Source: Rhizophlyctis rosea (taxonomy: Eukaryota > Chytridiomycota > Chytridiomycetes > Rhizophlyctidales > Rhizophlyctidaceae). Taken from it: a stretch of DNA of 64,000 nt. The stretch spans positions 1,939-65,938 of the forward strand of contig JADGJC010000148.1 of the NCBI GenBank assembly GCA_027596075.1. Direction: 5' to 3'. Below are positions 1 through 11,792 of the stretch, piece by piece. Within the stretch, counting starts at the first letter, position 1; every line of letters starts with the position of its first letter. The position numbers and the translations under genes were made by a program. The notes under the pieces were generated by a model. The model saw only the letters and a program-made list of their open reading frames with translations. It was not told the origin of the DNA and did no database searches.

Positions 1-3000
1 TCCCCCCTCTTCCTCTTCTTATTCCCCCCCTTAAACAACCCCTCAATCTCATCCTTACTCTCCTTACTAATCATACTCTTCTCTCCTCCCTCACCCTCCC
101 CACCCTCCTCATCCAAATCAACCATCATCTTATCAATAGCCTCAAAATCCCTCACAGCACTCGACACTTTCTCCTTCCTTCCCTTCTTGCCCCCTTTCTC
201 CTTCTTGCCGCTGCCACCATCCGTCTCCGTCTTCACCGCTCCACCGCCAAACCCAAGTGCCGCCATTCCCTTGTCGTAGAGGTGGGTCGTCCAGAGTGGG
301 TCGGAGTCTTCTTCTGCTTTTTTGTTGGGAACACCCTTCGCCTCCGCAGAATAATTATCCTTCCCAGCACCACCGTCGAGGAACTCAGCAAACATATCCT
401 TCTTCCTATCCACTCCCTTCTGGTTCTCCACCCACTCCTCTCTCCGTCTCTTGAAATGCTCGATACGGCAGTTTCGAAGCACGAATTTGCCGTGGAAGGA
501 TTGGGAGAGGGCGTGTTCGTTTTCGAGGAGTTCTAGGGCAATTTCTTCCTGTTTCATGCGGCCAGGTAGGAAATTGATGTAAGAAGTAACATCCCACATG
601 TCAAACTCCACACTCCCCAGAAGAAAACCCGACACGCTCTTCAAAAATACGCAACAATTCCCACCCCACAAACACCCAAAACCCCCCTCCCAAAACCCCC
701 CTCCCAAAACCCACCTTCAACGCCAAATCCGCCACAGCCCAAAGCTTATCAACCAAATGACTCCCATACTTATCCCTCGCCAACTCCGTAAACCGTCCCT
801 GGAACGACCGCACCATCTTCCGCTTGAACTTCACTCCGACCGTCGGACTCATCAATATGCTTTCCACAACCCGCGACGAAATAGGGTCTGTTGTTAGGTG
901 AATCTGGTCAGAGGTGGGAAGGGACATGTACGAATCTAGGACGATTTTATTGAATTCTTCGGGGAAGGTGGCGAGGGTGGAGAGGAGGAGGGCGCCTTGG
1001 AGGGAGGGTTTGGAGGTGGGGTTTGACATGTAGTGCTGCGGGCGAGAAATGTAAGGTGGGGTTCTCCAGAAGGCAGCAACATATTCCGATATAGCGCAAA
1101 GAAAAAGACCTCACCTCATATCTCTGCATGTACAACAACAAACTCAAAAAGTGCTTCTTCTCCTCATTCCCCGTCGCATGGAACGCCGTACATAATGCCT
1201 ACATGGCGGACAACAAACGAGATTATTGATGGGCGCGAAGATCAACTATACGCATCCCTCACTTCCCCGAAACAGCCCAAAAAGCCACCACTCTCCATGC
1301 AACACATACCTTAACAACCTCCTTAAACCCAACCCCAAACCTCCCCGCCGCCTCAACCAACCTAACCACCACCCCCGCCCGATTCCCAAACACCAACCTC
1401 CCCAGCCCCCCTTTCCCCCCATCCTCCTCTCCAACCAACTCCCCCAAAAGCACCATAACCTGAACCCCACTCCTCGTCCCCGCAATCAACTGCTGCACCA
1501 CGAAATTCGCCACAGGATGCATCGAAAGCTCCACAAGCTGTCCGCGGAAATACGTGGCGTAAAGAGCGTGGAAGAGTGGTGGGGAGGCGATAGAGAAGAG
1601 TTTTTCCATCAGGTGGGATCCGACGGGATGTTTGATGAGGGTTTGGACGAACGGGTCGGGTGTGAGGGATGTTAGTGAGGATGTTGGTGTTAGGCGGAGG
1701 ATGGCGTTTGTTAGTGGGGTGGAGGTTGTTGGGTGGGAGATTAAGAGCTGTGTGGTTTGGTTGGTTGGCATGAGTATTATTGTTTGAGTGATAGTCTCAA
1801 TGTTTCCAGACATTGAAAACAAACATGCTATGCCGTAGACCGTGAAATTTACCTGAAGTACAGGATTCGCAACCGGATGCACCGCCAACTCCCTCAACTC
1901 CGCCTCATGCAACCCGCCCGCAATACTCTCCGTAATCTCCTGCAACTTCTGCGTGAATGACGCCGGAACGAGACGTTTCGTTGCTCCCGCTGCGCCAGAA
2001 GTCTTCTTGACAGGTTTCTGCCCAACCAAAAAATGTGCGTGTCAGAAGCGTTGACATCCAGAATGAGACAGCCAAGATGAAGTGACTTACAGGATTAGAC
2101 GTATTTTTATGATCACTGTTATACTTCTGACTCTTCTTACTCCGCATTTTGTTGTCCGCTTCCGGTTCGTTGCCGGATAATACATTGATCATAGCGCGGA
2201 GAGGGTGAGAGCCGTAAGGGTCCGTCATGAGTTTTGTCCATTGGTCTTGCAAACTCTAGTTATTTTTGCCATGCGCCGTCAGCATGCAGCGCGTCACAAC
2301 CTTGAAACTTCAGCTCCCGTACCTCACACATCTCCAAAACCAACCCCTCCATAGTCTCCAACCCCTCCGGCGCATTCTCATCCTCCATTTCCACTTTTGA
2401 TTCTCCCTTCACTTCTCTTTCGACGATGTCTGCGGCGAGGTAGAGGAGCGTTTGCATGACATGGGATGCGAATTGGTGGCGGAAGAGTTCTGGTATACTG
2501 TAAACAACAAGCAGATTCATAGCAGCTGTAAGTAACCAGTACGGTAGGGAATCCAAAGAATTTGGATACATACTGTCCACCAAATCGATCCGTCAACACA
2601 CGGATTTGGAAATCGTTGGAGCTGCGGAGGAGTTTTTCCATTATGCGGGAACATTCGGGGTCGGCTGCAACGATGACTTCTTTTCCGTCGACTTCTTGGA
2701 AGATGTTTTGGATGAGGAGTGTGCGTGCTTCTGTAGTTCGTGTGAGCATATCGTTAGTCGGAAAGTCACAATCAAATGCTCTCCCGCTCCGATGCAAATT
2801 CACCCTAGGTTGATCCGCGCTCTCACCCAAGCCATGCTCAGCTTGCTACAACCCGAGGCCCAAGTCAGATCCGAACCAAACCTTAACCGAGGCGCCTGCT
2901 CTGATATCGCTGGCTCAACCATCCAACTCGCCATCGCCCCACCTCCATCCCCGCCCACGCCAACCCAACCCTCACCTTCCACACACCCGTCGTTTTTTCA

Positions 3001-3704
3001 CCCCATCCCGACTCCTACAGCACACAACACCAACCTTCATCAACCTCCGCCCGATTTTGCCCTTCCTCCCCCTCATCCCCACCATCCAACATCTTCTCCA
3101 CATTCTTGAAATAAATCTGCTCATCCGGGCTCAACATCCCAAAGAACGGTTGCTCCGGCCTTACAAAACTACTCTTCTTCTCCTCTCTTCCATAGCCATC
3201 ATCAAGCGCCACCTCCCCAACTCCAACCGCATTCGGGCCCGACAAGAACGAAGGGACATCATCCGCCGTCTTGCCCCGTTTACTCCGCCGTGTCTTCTTT
3301 CTGGGTTCTTGCTGTCCTTCTTCTGCGGCAGCGGTTTCTTCGCGTATTTGGTGGTCCGGGTGTGTACTGTCGCCATTCCCAGCTTGTTCAGCTTCTTTCT
3401 CCTTCTGTGCCTTTCCTCCTCGCTTCCCGCGCCGTACTTTCTTCTTTGGTCCCGTTGCCGAGTCGGCGGTTGCGGGTGTATCAGTAGATTCATTCTGTTC
3501 TGGTTCCGCTTCGGCTTCGCCATCCACCTGCATGGCGTCGATTGCGCCGCTGTCTGGTTCGTGAGCCTTTGTCGTCTCCGTAGCAGGTATCACTGTGTCG
3601 ACGTCTTGCCCGTCCACGCCTACCCCCGCCGGGCCCTTCTTTTGCTTCTTCCCGCCCCGTTTCCCACGTTTCTTTATCCCATCAACCATAGGTGATTCTA
3701 CCAT
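1..3704 (-). CDS. NOP9: Nop9, Pumilio-repeat nucleolar ribosome-biogenesis protein (3' end beyond window)
   Basis: Nop9 is a nucleolar RNA-binding protein of Puf-like repeats that acts in 18S rRNA maturation. The ATG at 3704 is followed by a basic Lys/Arg/Gly-rich N-terminus typical of nucleolar proteins, then a FFGML..DE..YF motif that matches the start of the Nop9 core. Puf-like repeats follow, with signatures such as HQFASHVMQTLL, DPYGSHPLRAM, HPVGSHLMEKLF and DKYGSHLVDKLW, and the C-terminal FHGKFVLRNC..E block. By hand the exons are 3035-3704, 2574-2730, 2323-2497, 2091-2255, 1853-2017, 1310-1795, 1115-1198, 715-1035 and 1-548; all phases agree. The first intron (about 300 nt) has a CTAAC-type branch point before its acceptor. 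At least 923 residues are encoded before the edge, longer than the roughly 670 of yeast, mainly through the basic N-terminus and a charged Lys/Glu tail. No stop codon lies in the window. The family call is secure; exact exon ends are inferred. Confidence 0.92.
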
Positions 3705-4773
3705 TATGAGTTGAAATTCGTAAAGGGCAGTCGCTGGTACAGTGTAGTGATTTATTTGTATGGCCTAGTGCTAAATGAGTGTGAGGAATGGAAGTGCGCG
3801 GGATGTTTTCAGGGAGGGAGGTCAGATGGGTGAAAGAGGCCAAAAATAATTCACGGGTGGCGGTGGGCTGTTTGGGCTTACTTAGCCACACGCCGCATCT
3901 GTGCCACTGGTCCCCTTCGCCCAATTTGGTCAACTACTTCAACTTGTCTAAATTGTCTTTACTAAACAAACATTAGGACACTGCGAACTGCAAGGCACGC
4001 CGGGTATCAGAAATACCTTGAATGCTGGCTTGCCTTTTCCACGCACTCACATGAAAACGCAAAGTCAAGCGTTGGTATTTTTTCATGCCTTATGAGATCC
4101 GGTTGTACATGAGGTTGCATTCCGGACTCAACAGCAAAAAAAAGGAAACGATGCGCGCAGACGCTGAACTAGTGTTGATCATTCATTATGGCCAAACACA
4201 CTCGCAAGAGCAGAGGAGTACCCTTTGATCAGCAACTTATTATCACCTCAGAGCATGACAGATGACCGATTGCCCACGGATGTGACCATAAAAGTGGGGC
4301 TCATTACTCGAGTCCCATATCGTCTCAAAAGCGTTCAAATCTACTGATGAGCCCGACTGATACGACCATTTACAGATTACTCCGGGAGGAAGAAGTGGAA
4401 GACTGACCCTGGAAGGACAGGAAATTTGGTCTCAGAGAGTGATATATCAGATAACTCATCAGTGATAGCACCGCTCCCCCAGCTGGTCAGGCACAGTCAC
4501 GCAGTAATGCTATGCTCAGCCACAAACAACACGCCCGACTGCTATTTTTGGCCAAACAAGTTGACCCGGGTTGGTGATACCAGCAAAACTCGCCTTGGGC
4601 AGTGGACAGTGGAGGATCTTTCGCCCACAAAAGCCGACAAAAATGATAAAAGCATGATGCTGCCCCCCAACTCCCGGGGCATACCATTATTGCACCACAT
4701 ACAATCTCCCGAACTTAACGGTCCCTGAAAACAGTTACCTCCACCAGCTCCCCACTCAGCACATATATTCGTC
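3705..4773. promoter_or_regulatory. Divergent intergenic region between NOP9 and the LOR-domain gene
   Basis: The 1,069 bases separate two divergently transcribed genes and must hold both promoters. An AT-rich CATATATTC lies about 15 bases before the rightward ATG, too close to be a usual TATA box. No convincing TATA box was found for NOP9, as expected for a housekeeping gene. No other gene is visible. Confidence 0.5.
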
Positions 4774-5421
4774 ATGGGCGCCGAACCCTCAAAACCCATC
4801 CCCCTAGTGGCCCTCCCCCACCCAATCCCAGCAATCTCCACCGAAAACCGCTTCTACTGCTACCCAGAATTCATCACCCTCCACATAAAAGAGAAATGGG
4901 CCTCCTTCTCCGGCGACGACTTCACCATCCGGGATCCAAACACCCAAAAAGTTTACTTCAGAGTCGACGGTCGCGCCCTCTCCTTCCGGCAAAAGAAGCA
5001 ACTCCTCGACCCGGAAGGTCGCCCAGTTTGTAATCTGAAACGCGAACTCCTCTCCTTTGGTCCTGCTTCCCATTCCGTATATGCCGGCAACACATCCGAC
5101 CACGAACTATTCGCCGTACACGTCAAATTCTCGCTTTCCACAAACCTTTACGCAAAGTTCCGGAACCTTGCCAACGGTCAGATGTGCGAGTTGAGTTGCA
5201 AAGGCGATTGGAGGGCGCGGAATTGTGTGTTGTATCTAGATATCGGATGTGTGGGGAAGCAGAATCGGATACCCGTGGGGCAAGTCAGTCGGCCAATCAC
5301 GGGGAGAAGTTTGTTGACGGGAACGGATGAGTATTACTTGACCATTGCACCAAACGTTGATGCGGCGATGATGGTGGCAATGTGTATTGCGGTGGATGAG
5401 GCTATGCGGGATAGTAATTAG
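4774..5421 (+). CDS. LURP-one-related / tubby C-terminal-like domain protein
   Basis: This is an uninterrupted 215-residue frame starting at ATG 4774. After about 25 residues it has the features of the LURP-one-related (LOR, DUF567) fold, a 12-stranded beta barrel around a central helix related to the tubby C-terminal domain. It contains an early FTIRDPNTQKVYFRVDG block, a hydrophobic LLSFGPASHSVYAG turn, an RNCVLYLD strand, and a C-terminal helix (APNVDAAMMVAMCIAVDEAM) of the type that fills the barrel. LOR proteins are common in plants and fungi. Related scramblase and tubby proteins bind membrane lipids, but the fungal function is not known. No signal peptide or extra domain is seen. Length is normal for the family. 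The first 150 codons are rich in C-ending codons and the last 60 in G/T-ending ones, a pattern also seen in other genes here. Confidence 0.82.
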   Translation: MGAEPSKPIPLVALPHPIPAISTENRFYCYPEFITLHIKEKWASFSGDDFTIRDPNTQKVYFRVDGRALSFRQKKQLLDPEGRPVCNLKRELLSFGPASHSVYAGNTSDHELFAVHVKFSLSTNLYAKFRNLANGQMCELSCKGDWRARNCVLYLDIGCVGKQNRIPVGQVSRPITGRSLLTGTDEYYLTIAPNVDAAMMVAMCIAVDEAMRDSN

Positions 5422-8400
5422 AGGTCGCAGGTGTTGCTAGCTTGATGCAGGCAATCAGTCTTATAATTAGGCGCAAGGGACGGCTTGGCAAGGTCCTTAC
5501 TATGAGTTGGAGCGAGATGCGGAGTTTCTGCATTCTATGATGTACATGAATAGAAGTCAACAGGGAAAAAATGATGGGCTCAAGGTGTACCATCAGCGGC
5601 TACTTACGACGATTGCATGTATTCATACGCAAACTACCCTAACCCATATGCCAAGGGTGATATACTGCGCTAGTAATGATATGCCGCTTCATTTAGCACC
5701 CGTTGCTGCCGCAGAATGCGCATTTTAGTGCTCAGAAACTTCTGAAGCTCAGTGAGTTGAATAACTATCCAGCCACAACCTCATATTTACATGATAGAGG
5801 AGTGAGGTTGATGCACATCACATTATTGTTCCCTACTCTTGACAGGCATGCCCCACTTCGACGGTTATATCTCCAGCCCATGCGAACGAAATTCCTACGG
5901 GTTTCGCCGGTCATCCAGTTGGCTGATTCCCGAAACAAAAAAGATGCGAAACGAACCTATCCTCACTGAGAGCTTTCGGTGTCATTCCATTCACTCCGGA
6001 CAGAAGTGCCCAATTGATTGCTGCAAGTCAAAGGCGTAATGGAATTGTTGAATCATTTGCCACTTGGCGCACGGGCATCTTTGACATCTTCAAATCTGAC
6101 TTTCGACGACGAGCTCTTGAGTGCGCCACACTCAATAGTTGGCAAAGTCTTGAGTTCAGAACCAGATGTAAAAAACCATTTTGCAATTGGTCCATGCAAT
6201 GTCAATCGTTTCTTGATCTCGCCATCCCTACATCTATACACTTCTGTACTCTCAAGATCCATGTGGGTGTGGGGATCAATTTGAAGTCAGGGTGTTAAAC
6301 AAAGTTTGGTGACCTGAAAGATTCGTGCTTTGCCCGTATGGTTGCTTGATGACAGCAATTGCGCCCATCCAGCGATCAGGGATTGGTTTATTTTGACTTA
6401 TTTTTGTGATGGACTATGCGTAAGTGTAACACTCGTTGAAGCACAACCCACTTCGGCCGCCGAAGAAATGAGGGTGGATGACGTGGAGGATAATACTTCA
6501 GACCAAATGGATGCGCATGACCGCAGGTAATGGGAGTACCGATATGTACCACTATGCATTGGCAACCTGTGCGAGCCATGGAAACGAGTGGGTTGACTTT
6601 GACCTCTGACGTCCAAACCTAAGTCGGCCGCGTCGTCGCGTCCGTCGCAACCAACTGCAAAAGGCTTCTTCCGAAATCAGTTCCTTATGCTTGCTTGGCA
6701 TAGGACCTGTAGGGTCCGCCATCGCGTTCTGCAATCATCATGAGAGCGTTCAGGGATCTCAAAGCCGGATCACGAAGCTCACAAACTCAAATTGAAACCT
6801 ATGCGTCCGCATTATCAATTTATCATAGAAAAATATGTGATGTGGTACGTGAAAAAAAAAAAGAAGTGAGGAGAGATGATAGTTTGGAGAACTTTTGAAG
6901 TCACTCACAACCCCTTGATAATGCATAACGCACAAAGACCCTTTTTGTGGAGAAATGGCTGAGCCACATTCCGACGTTTCCGAGCTGGCGACTGTGAAGT
7001 GACCTGTGATTGATAGTGATTGATGACCCTTACACACCGGCTGTGACCATTCTCGCTTTCAAGCCACAAGCTGATTTTGGCCCTTCATCCTTTCAAGTCA
7101 ATTTTTCGATGTGGCCATGTGCTTGCACTGCAATTCGAGTAACTCATATGTGTGTCGTGTTTGGGAACGGCGGTGGAATATACTCAAGAGCCGGCGCTGT
7201 CAGTCACTGCTGTTGCTGTCTCCAATCTCCAGTTTCTGAGTTCCCGGTCAGCCTTTTGCAACACATAGTGATCACATGGATTCATCTTCTGAACAGCGAG
7301 GTCTGCGCGTTACTTGAGTCGAACCTCAGACGGTTCAGACTGTTGTACCTTTCGCGATCATTCGTTTTGTTATTTTCCAGAAGCCGACTCGTGGCATACT
7401 CCAGTGATTTCGGGGCATTTCGGCCATAAGCTAAAAATGCTAAGGATCAAGTGCTGATACCAGGGAGCACCGAAGCTTCATGACCGGGTTTTGAATAAGA
7501 GGCGATACTCTCGATGCCCTGGGCGCACCCAAACTCGCTGTTGCCGCGATTGCGAGCCCTACCTAGTATGGGCATCATGATGATCCATACTCAGTATCGA
7601 GTGGGTGGTGCAAGGTCTGGTGACACTCCCCAGGCTGCCAGTGCCCAAGGCTGATGAGTCGTAACATCATTTGCGTAAACGAACAACAATCGGGAGATGC
7701 TTCAACCAATCAGGATTCAGGAATGTGGCCATAGTGGTGGATAGATGAGCATGTCATTCCGCACTTCTTTCGGACACTGCATGTAGTTTTTTGCATCGGC
7801 GCCCAGACTTTCTCCGCACAATCACGTCAAGATCTGGTGAGGATGCTTGGCACATCCAGCTCAAATGTCTATGACGATCGCCGAGCGAAATCATATCGTC
7901 TAGCTTCAGCACATCCCTGTGGGGCATGCATCCGCACAGGATCTGATCAGCAAACTATACCAGCCACCCAATTACTTTTTTTTTGCTTGTTCACTTTGTT
8001 CTGCCAATATGAAGAAGCTTTCTCGCCTTCATCGGTTTCGTCGTAGATGACTGAATACAGAAGCCTCCGGGCCTGAGTCTCCTCATATAGTACGCCGCAA
8101 TAGATTGCCCTAGAACATCAGAAGAGTTTGAACTCATCTCTGCATTGATAGTAGCGGCAGGAGGTTGAAAATCTTGTCACGCGAAGACTCCGTGACGCCT
8201 GGATCGACGTGAGAATTTCGTCTAGCGCAATTGCAGGGATTCACCGAAGATGCATGCCGGCATTTACAACTTAGCTGCTTCAAACGCCCCGTCTGTTCTT
8301 TCTCCTTGTCCCCTTCCAATCACAAAACACCGCGCCAAGGTCTCCGCTGTTTTGTACGGGAAGCCACGACTCTATTATACACGAGATTACAAACGAGATT

Positions 8401-8458
8401 ACCCTGCATACACAAGTATGTATACTACAAAAGCAACTTTCCAAAGCACATGCTCCCT
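5422..8458. other. Intergenic region with no supportable gene (about 3.0 kb)
   Basis: Only short open frames occur, with no codon bias, recognisable motif or signal peptide. Base composition is balanced, unlike the strongly skewed genes nearby. No repeat array, tRNA or terminator structure stood out. Confidence 0.5.
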
Positions 8459-8836
8459 TCAAGCGCTAGGTCCAAACCATCTGGCAACAGCATCACTAGT
8501 ATTATCCGGCGTAGTGTTGAACAGAATCCTCACACCCGGCCTGGCCTCAATCGCTGTGTTGATGATCTTCTCAAACCAGGGCGTCAACCCCATGTTGCTC
8601 CTGATGCCGTTTCCAATAATTACGGCATCAACTTGATGGTCAATGAGATTCTGTTTGAGAATGTCGAGGGAGTCTTCAGGGCTAGTGGGGAGGAACTCGT
8701 ACTTGACAGGGAAGGGGAGGGAGGCGATGCTCTGTTCCGCTTGTTGGAGTCCGGCGCGGATCTTCTCTTGGAAGTCAACAGGGATTTGCGGGTGGTTGTA
8801 GGGGAGGCCGATCATCACCACGGTGGGGGTAGACAT
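8459..8836 (-). CDS. Small Rossmann-like protein, tandem paralogue A
   Basis: This 125-residue protein of unknown function opens with a beta strand and turn (VVMIGLPY). It has a central LDILKQNLI helix, then DAVIIGNGIR and a C-terminal ILFNTTPDNTSDAVARWF segment. The alternating hydrophobic strands and GNGIR turn suggest a small alpha/beta Rossmann or flavodoxin-like fold. Similar unnamed proteins occur in fungi and bacteria. No catalytic residues can be named. ATG 8836 was chosen because it gives exactly the same length as paralogue B (11055-11432) and conservation begins there. The frame stays open upstream to 9094, but that part corresponds to promoter sequence. By eye the two proteins are about 80 percent identical. 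Both genes are on the minus strand, 2.2 kb apart, with shared promoter blocks. The family assignment is an inference from sequence pattern. Confidence 0.75.
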   Translation of the reverse strand: MSTPTVVMIGLPYNHPQIPVDFQEKIRAGLQQAEQSIASLPFPVKYEFLPTSPEDSLDILKQNLIDHQVDAVIIGNGIRSNMGLTPWFEKIINTAIEARPGVRILFNTTPDNTSDAVARWFGPSA

Positions 8837-9123
8837 CGTGCGCTTTTTGTTTGTTACCGGCTTAGGAGTGAAGGTTTGGCTTTCGAAGGTTTGGGCGTTG
8901 TGGGCCGGTTGGGTTTTGAGTTTGTGTATGTTTGATGAGACGGAAGAGGGGGAGGCAAGATGTGCGAAATATATAGACGAGCAGAGGGGGAGATTGATGC
9001 ACCCATTTGTCAATACTGTCGACGTGGCACCCGCGAAGATTGTCCGCATATGTATGTCAACCTTGAAGCGACCCCGTTCGAACGTTCGCTTCATCCATTA
9101 TGAAGGTGCAGTGCCACCAATCC
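8837..9123 (-). promoter_or_regulatory. Promoter of paralogue A, with blocks shared with paralogue B
   Basis: Reading toward the gene there is a GTGCCACCAATCC block (9111-9123, a CCAAT-type site on the plus strand), then AGATTGTCCGCATATGT (9037-9053), then TTTGTCAAT, then a TATA-like stretch (8967-8976) next to CAAGATG, about 130 bases before the ATG. The same blocks occur in the same order upstream of paralogue B. Intervening sequence has diverged, so these blocks are candidate binding sites. Confidence 0.6.
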
Positions 9124-11054
9124 GGTCCGCGGAACTCCGTGCTCCGCGGCTCCGGCAGGTGCAATCCGAAGCTATGTCGGTCGCACATGATCGGATTCTG
9201 CGGCACAGTCATAAAAACGATGGTGAGCTGCGGACACAAGCCACCAGCTGGCCGGCCTGCACGATAGTAATGGTTTGCGACGATGGGATGTTGTGTGCCT
9301 TGCTACAACCGGACGGAATCAAGATCCTTGCTGCAGCTCACGTGATGCTCTTCCTGGGCGGAATTGGGATTGTGGGGGACTTTACTGCGAGGATGTTTGG
9401 ATATCTCCGCCTCTGCACCTGTTTCTCAACGTCCAACGTCTTGTGACCGAGGTCGAGAAAGGAAAACATCTCGACCAGATAGTACAAAACCTCCTGGCGG
9501 TTCAAGAGGGCGAAAGGACGAAAGAACAATCTGTTCTCGAAGAGGTCGAAAAGCGGTTGGCTTGGAGCATGCAAGAACCCACGCCCAACTTCATGAATTC
9601 TACAATTGGAGATATTGTCCATCCCCACTAGCGCAACGGCCTCGGAGGACGAGAGGTTGAATAAGGTATTTCCAGTCTCACAAGGGCATATTTTGTTCAT
9701 CGCTCAATGTCACCACTTCCGGCTAGGTACTGTAGAAATGGCGGGTACCATCAATCACGCGAAATCGGATTGCCTCTCCTTGCTGGATTGCATCATCGGT
9801 GCTGTTGGTTCAAGCAAAGCGCGATGAGATCAAGTACAAAACTTACAAACTTTCTAACTGTTCTTTGAAAACGAGAGAAGGACAATCTTTGCATTTCAGG
9901 ACGTAGGGATGGGTTGCAGGTCTAGTCGAACTAGACATGCCATAATACCTCCCTATAGTAGTCATAAGCTGATTTATCTCATTATATTCTCAATATGCAA
10001 TGAACACTGCAGAGATTTGGGTGCTCGGTTCAATAACGCTTACGAATGATGCACGGCCTGCTTCTCGGCTAACATGACTCCATGCAGCAACATTGAAACC
10101 GACAGAGAGTGAATGCATCGCAAGGTACTGCTTCGTAGTATCCAATTCGTCGACCGGCACGTGAATGGAGCAAGATACGAACAGCCGTGCGGCGCTATGC
10201 ACGTGAAGCGGAAGCGAAAATGACCATATGGCGGATGCGTCGCGCCGACTACTGCTGACGTCACACCTATCGCTGTCGCCCAGAATGTCAAGAACAGCCT
10301 CTTTGACAGTGGACGACTTCTTGATGCATGCATGCCACTGACTGTGACGCCCGACCTTCATCCGTGAGCCCATATTAGTAATTGAGCCTACTACCACAGG
10401 CCATTCGCGCTGTTGGAATCAAAGTCAGTGAGCTATAGACGGGTCTTTTCATCACACAAACACTGGGTTTTTGGCGTAACATAATCATTGGTAGAGATGT
10501 TTTTGAAAAGACTTGACGGGCCGGTATAGATCTGTGGTCCACCGAATTTCGTGGAAAAGGTGAATTGTTGATTCCACTTACTGTAAAGCATGCGCTGGGT
10601 GCCAGAGGGCACTACAATCAGTAGCATCGCGGACCCTTTTGCACCAGGCCATTCCTGTCTGCAACTGAAGAGTGGAAACCATATGATGAAGCTCATCGTT
10701 GACGTGGGCATTCTTGTTGTGCATGTGCATTCAGCAATGAGAATCCCCGACGGTTCGAAGCCTGTTCCCTGGAAGCTGTAGTTCGCTTCCCGATTGCAAG
10801 AAGGGAAGAAATCGCTCTCAGAGCAGATAACATAACTGCTATGAGTTTCCGTACCTCACAACGTCCAAGGACACCATCAATCCGCGAACCGCTCTCACTT
10901 AGAAAGCATTCGAATGGGACGGCCATTACACGTGGGAGAATCGTTCAGATATTTGATATGTATGTTATATTACACGGCCCTACATACAAAGGTGTATATT
11001 AAAAAAGCCGAACGCCCTCGACAACATCACTAACATCCTCGGATCGGCCCTCCA
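9124..11054. other. Spacer between the tandem paralogues, with one ambiguous open region
   Basis: Most of this 1.9-kb spacer shows nothing coding. At 9338-9700 both strands stay open. The plus-strand reading ends at 9631 and is charged and helical (for example LVTEVEKGKHLDQIVQNLL). The minus-strand reading of about 120 residues is also free of stops. Neither matches a family I recognise, and neither has clear splice sites or a start context. It could be a gene remnant. Confidence 0.35.
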
Positions 11055-11432
11055 TTAAGCACTAGACCCAAACCACCTGGCAACCGCATCGCTCGTATTA
11101 TTGGGCAAAGTATTAAATAAAATCTTCACACCCGGCCTCGCCTCAATAGCGGTATTAATGATCTTCTCCATCCACGGCGTCAATCCCATGTTACTTCTGA
11201 TCCCATTTCCGATCACCACTGCATCAACTTTCCGGTCAATCAAGTTTTGCTTGAGGATGTCAAGTGAGTCTTCCGGGCGAGTGGGGATGAATTCGTATTT
11301 TACGGGGAAGGGGAGAGCGGCAACGCTTTGTTCTGCTTGTTGGAGGCCGGCGCGGACCATTTCGCGGAGGTTTTCGGGGACTTGGGGGTGGTCGTAGGGG
11401 AGGCCGACGAGGACTACGGATGGGGTTGACAT
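11055..11432 (-). CDS. Small Rossmann-like protein, tandem paralogue B
   Basis: This is the second 125-residue copy, from ATG 11432. It keeps every recognisable element of copy A: the N-terminal VVLVGLPY strand, AGLQQAEQS helix, PVKYEF strand, DSLDILKQNLID helix, GNGIRSNMGLTPW loop and the DAVARWF end. Differences cluster around residues 18 to 26 and are otherwise mostly conservative (Ile/Val, Arg/Lys, Asp/Asn), which suggests both copies are under selection and make protein. No intron is present. Function is unknown; an oxidoreductase or nucleotide-binding role would be a guess from the fold pattern only. Confidence 0.75.
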   Translation of the reverse strand: MSTPSVVLVGLPYDHPQVPENLREMVRAGLQQAEQSVAALPFPVKYEFIPTRPEDSLDILKQNLIDRKVDAVVIGNGIRSNMGLTPWMEKIINTAIEARPGVKILFNTLPNNTSDAVARWFGSSA

Positions 11433-11792
11433 GATTTGTGAATGGTGAGGGTGTGTGGAGTGACGGGTGTGGAGAGTGACGGGTGTGCTTTTTGGTGGTG
11501 GTTGCGGGGGGTTGTGGGGCAGGCTTTTGGTGATAGACTATGTGTGTTCGTTGCGTTGACTGGTTGTTGAAAGTGAAGACGGTCGAGGCAAGATGCCCGA
11601 AATATATAGATGCGCAGATGAGGAGATGGGGAAGACTTCTTTGTTTGGTAGTGTTTGTTTACGCTACTATTTGTCAATGTAGAGTGTTACTGACGTGCTT
11701 CCGGCACGCGTCACCCCGGAGATTGTCCGCATATGTCAACCTGCAAAGCAATCCACTTCTACCCAAACCCATGTGTGCTGTGCCACCAATCC
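11433..11792 (-). promoter_or_regulatory. Promoter of paralogue B
   Basis: It carries the blocks of promoter A: GTGCCACCAATCC (11780-11792), AGATTGTCCGCATATGT (11720-11736), TTTGTCAAT near 11670, and AATATATAGA with flanking CAAGATG (about 11590-11610), roughly 170 bases before the ATG. Between the TATA-like site and the ATG there is a short imperfect direct repeat of GTGACGGGTGTG. Confidence 0.6.

Noticed and set aside
7310..7345. Possible tRNA T-arm (GAGTCGAACCTCAGAC)
   Set aside because: No matching acceptor, D or anticodon stems around it.
8837..9094. Upstream extension of paralogue A to a 211-residue protein
   Set aside because: Similarity to paralogue B begins at ATG 8836, and the extension overlaps the shared TATA-like and AGATTGTCC promoter blocks.
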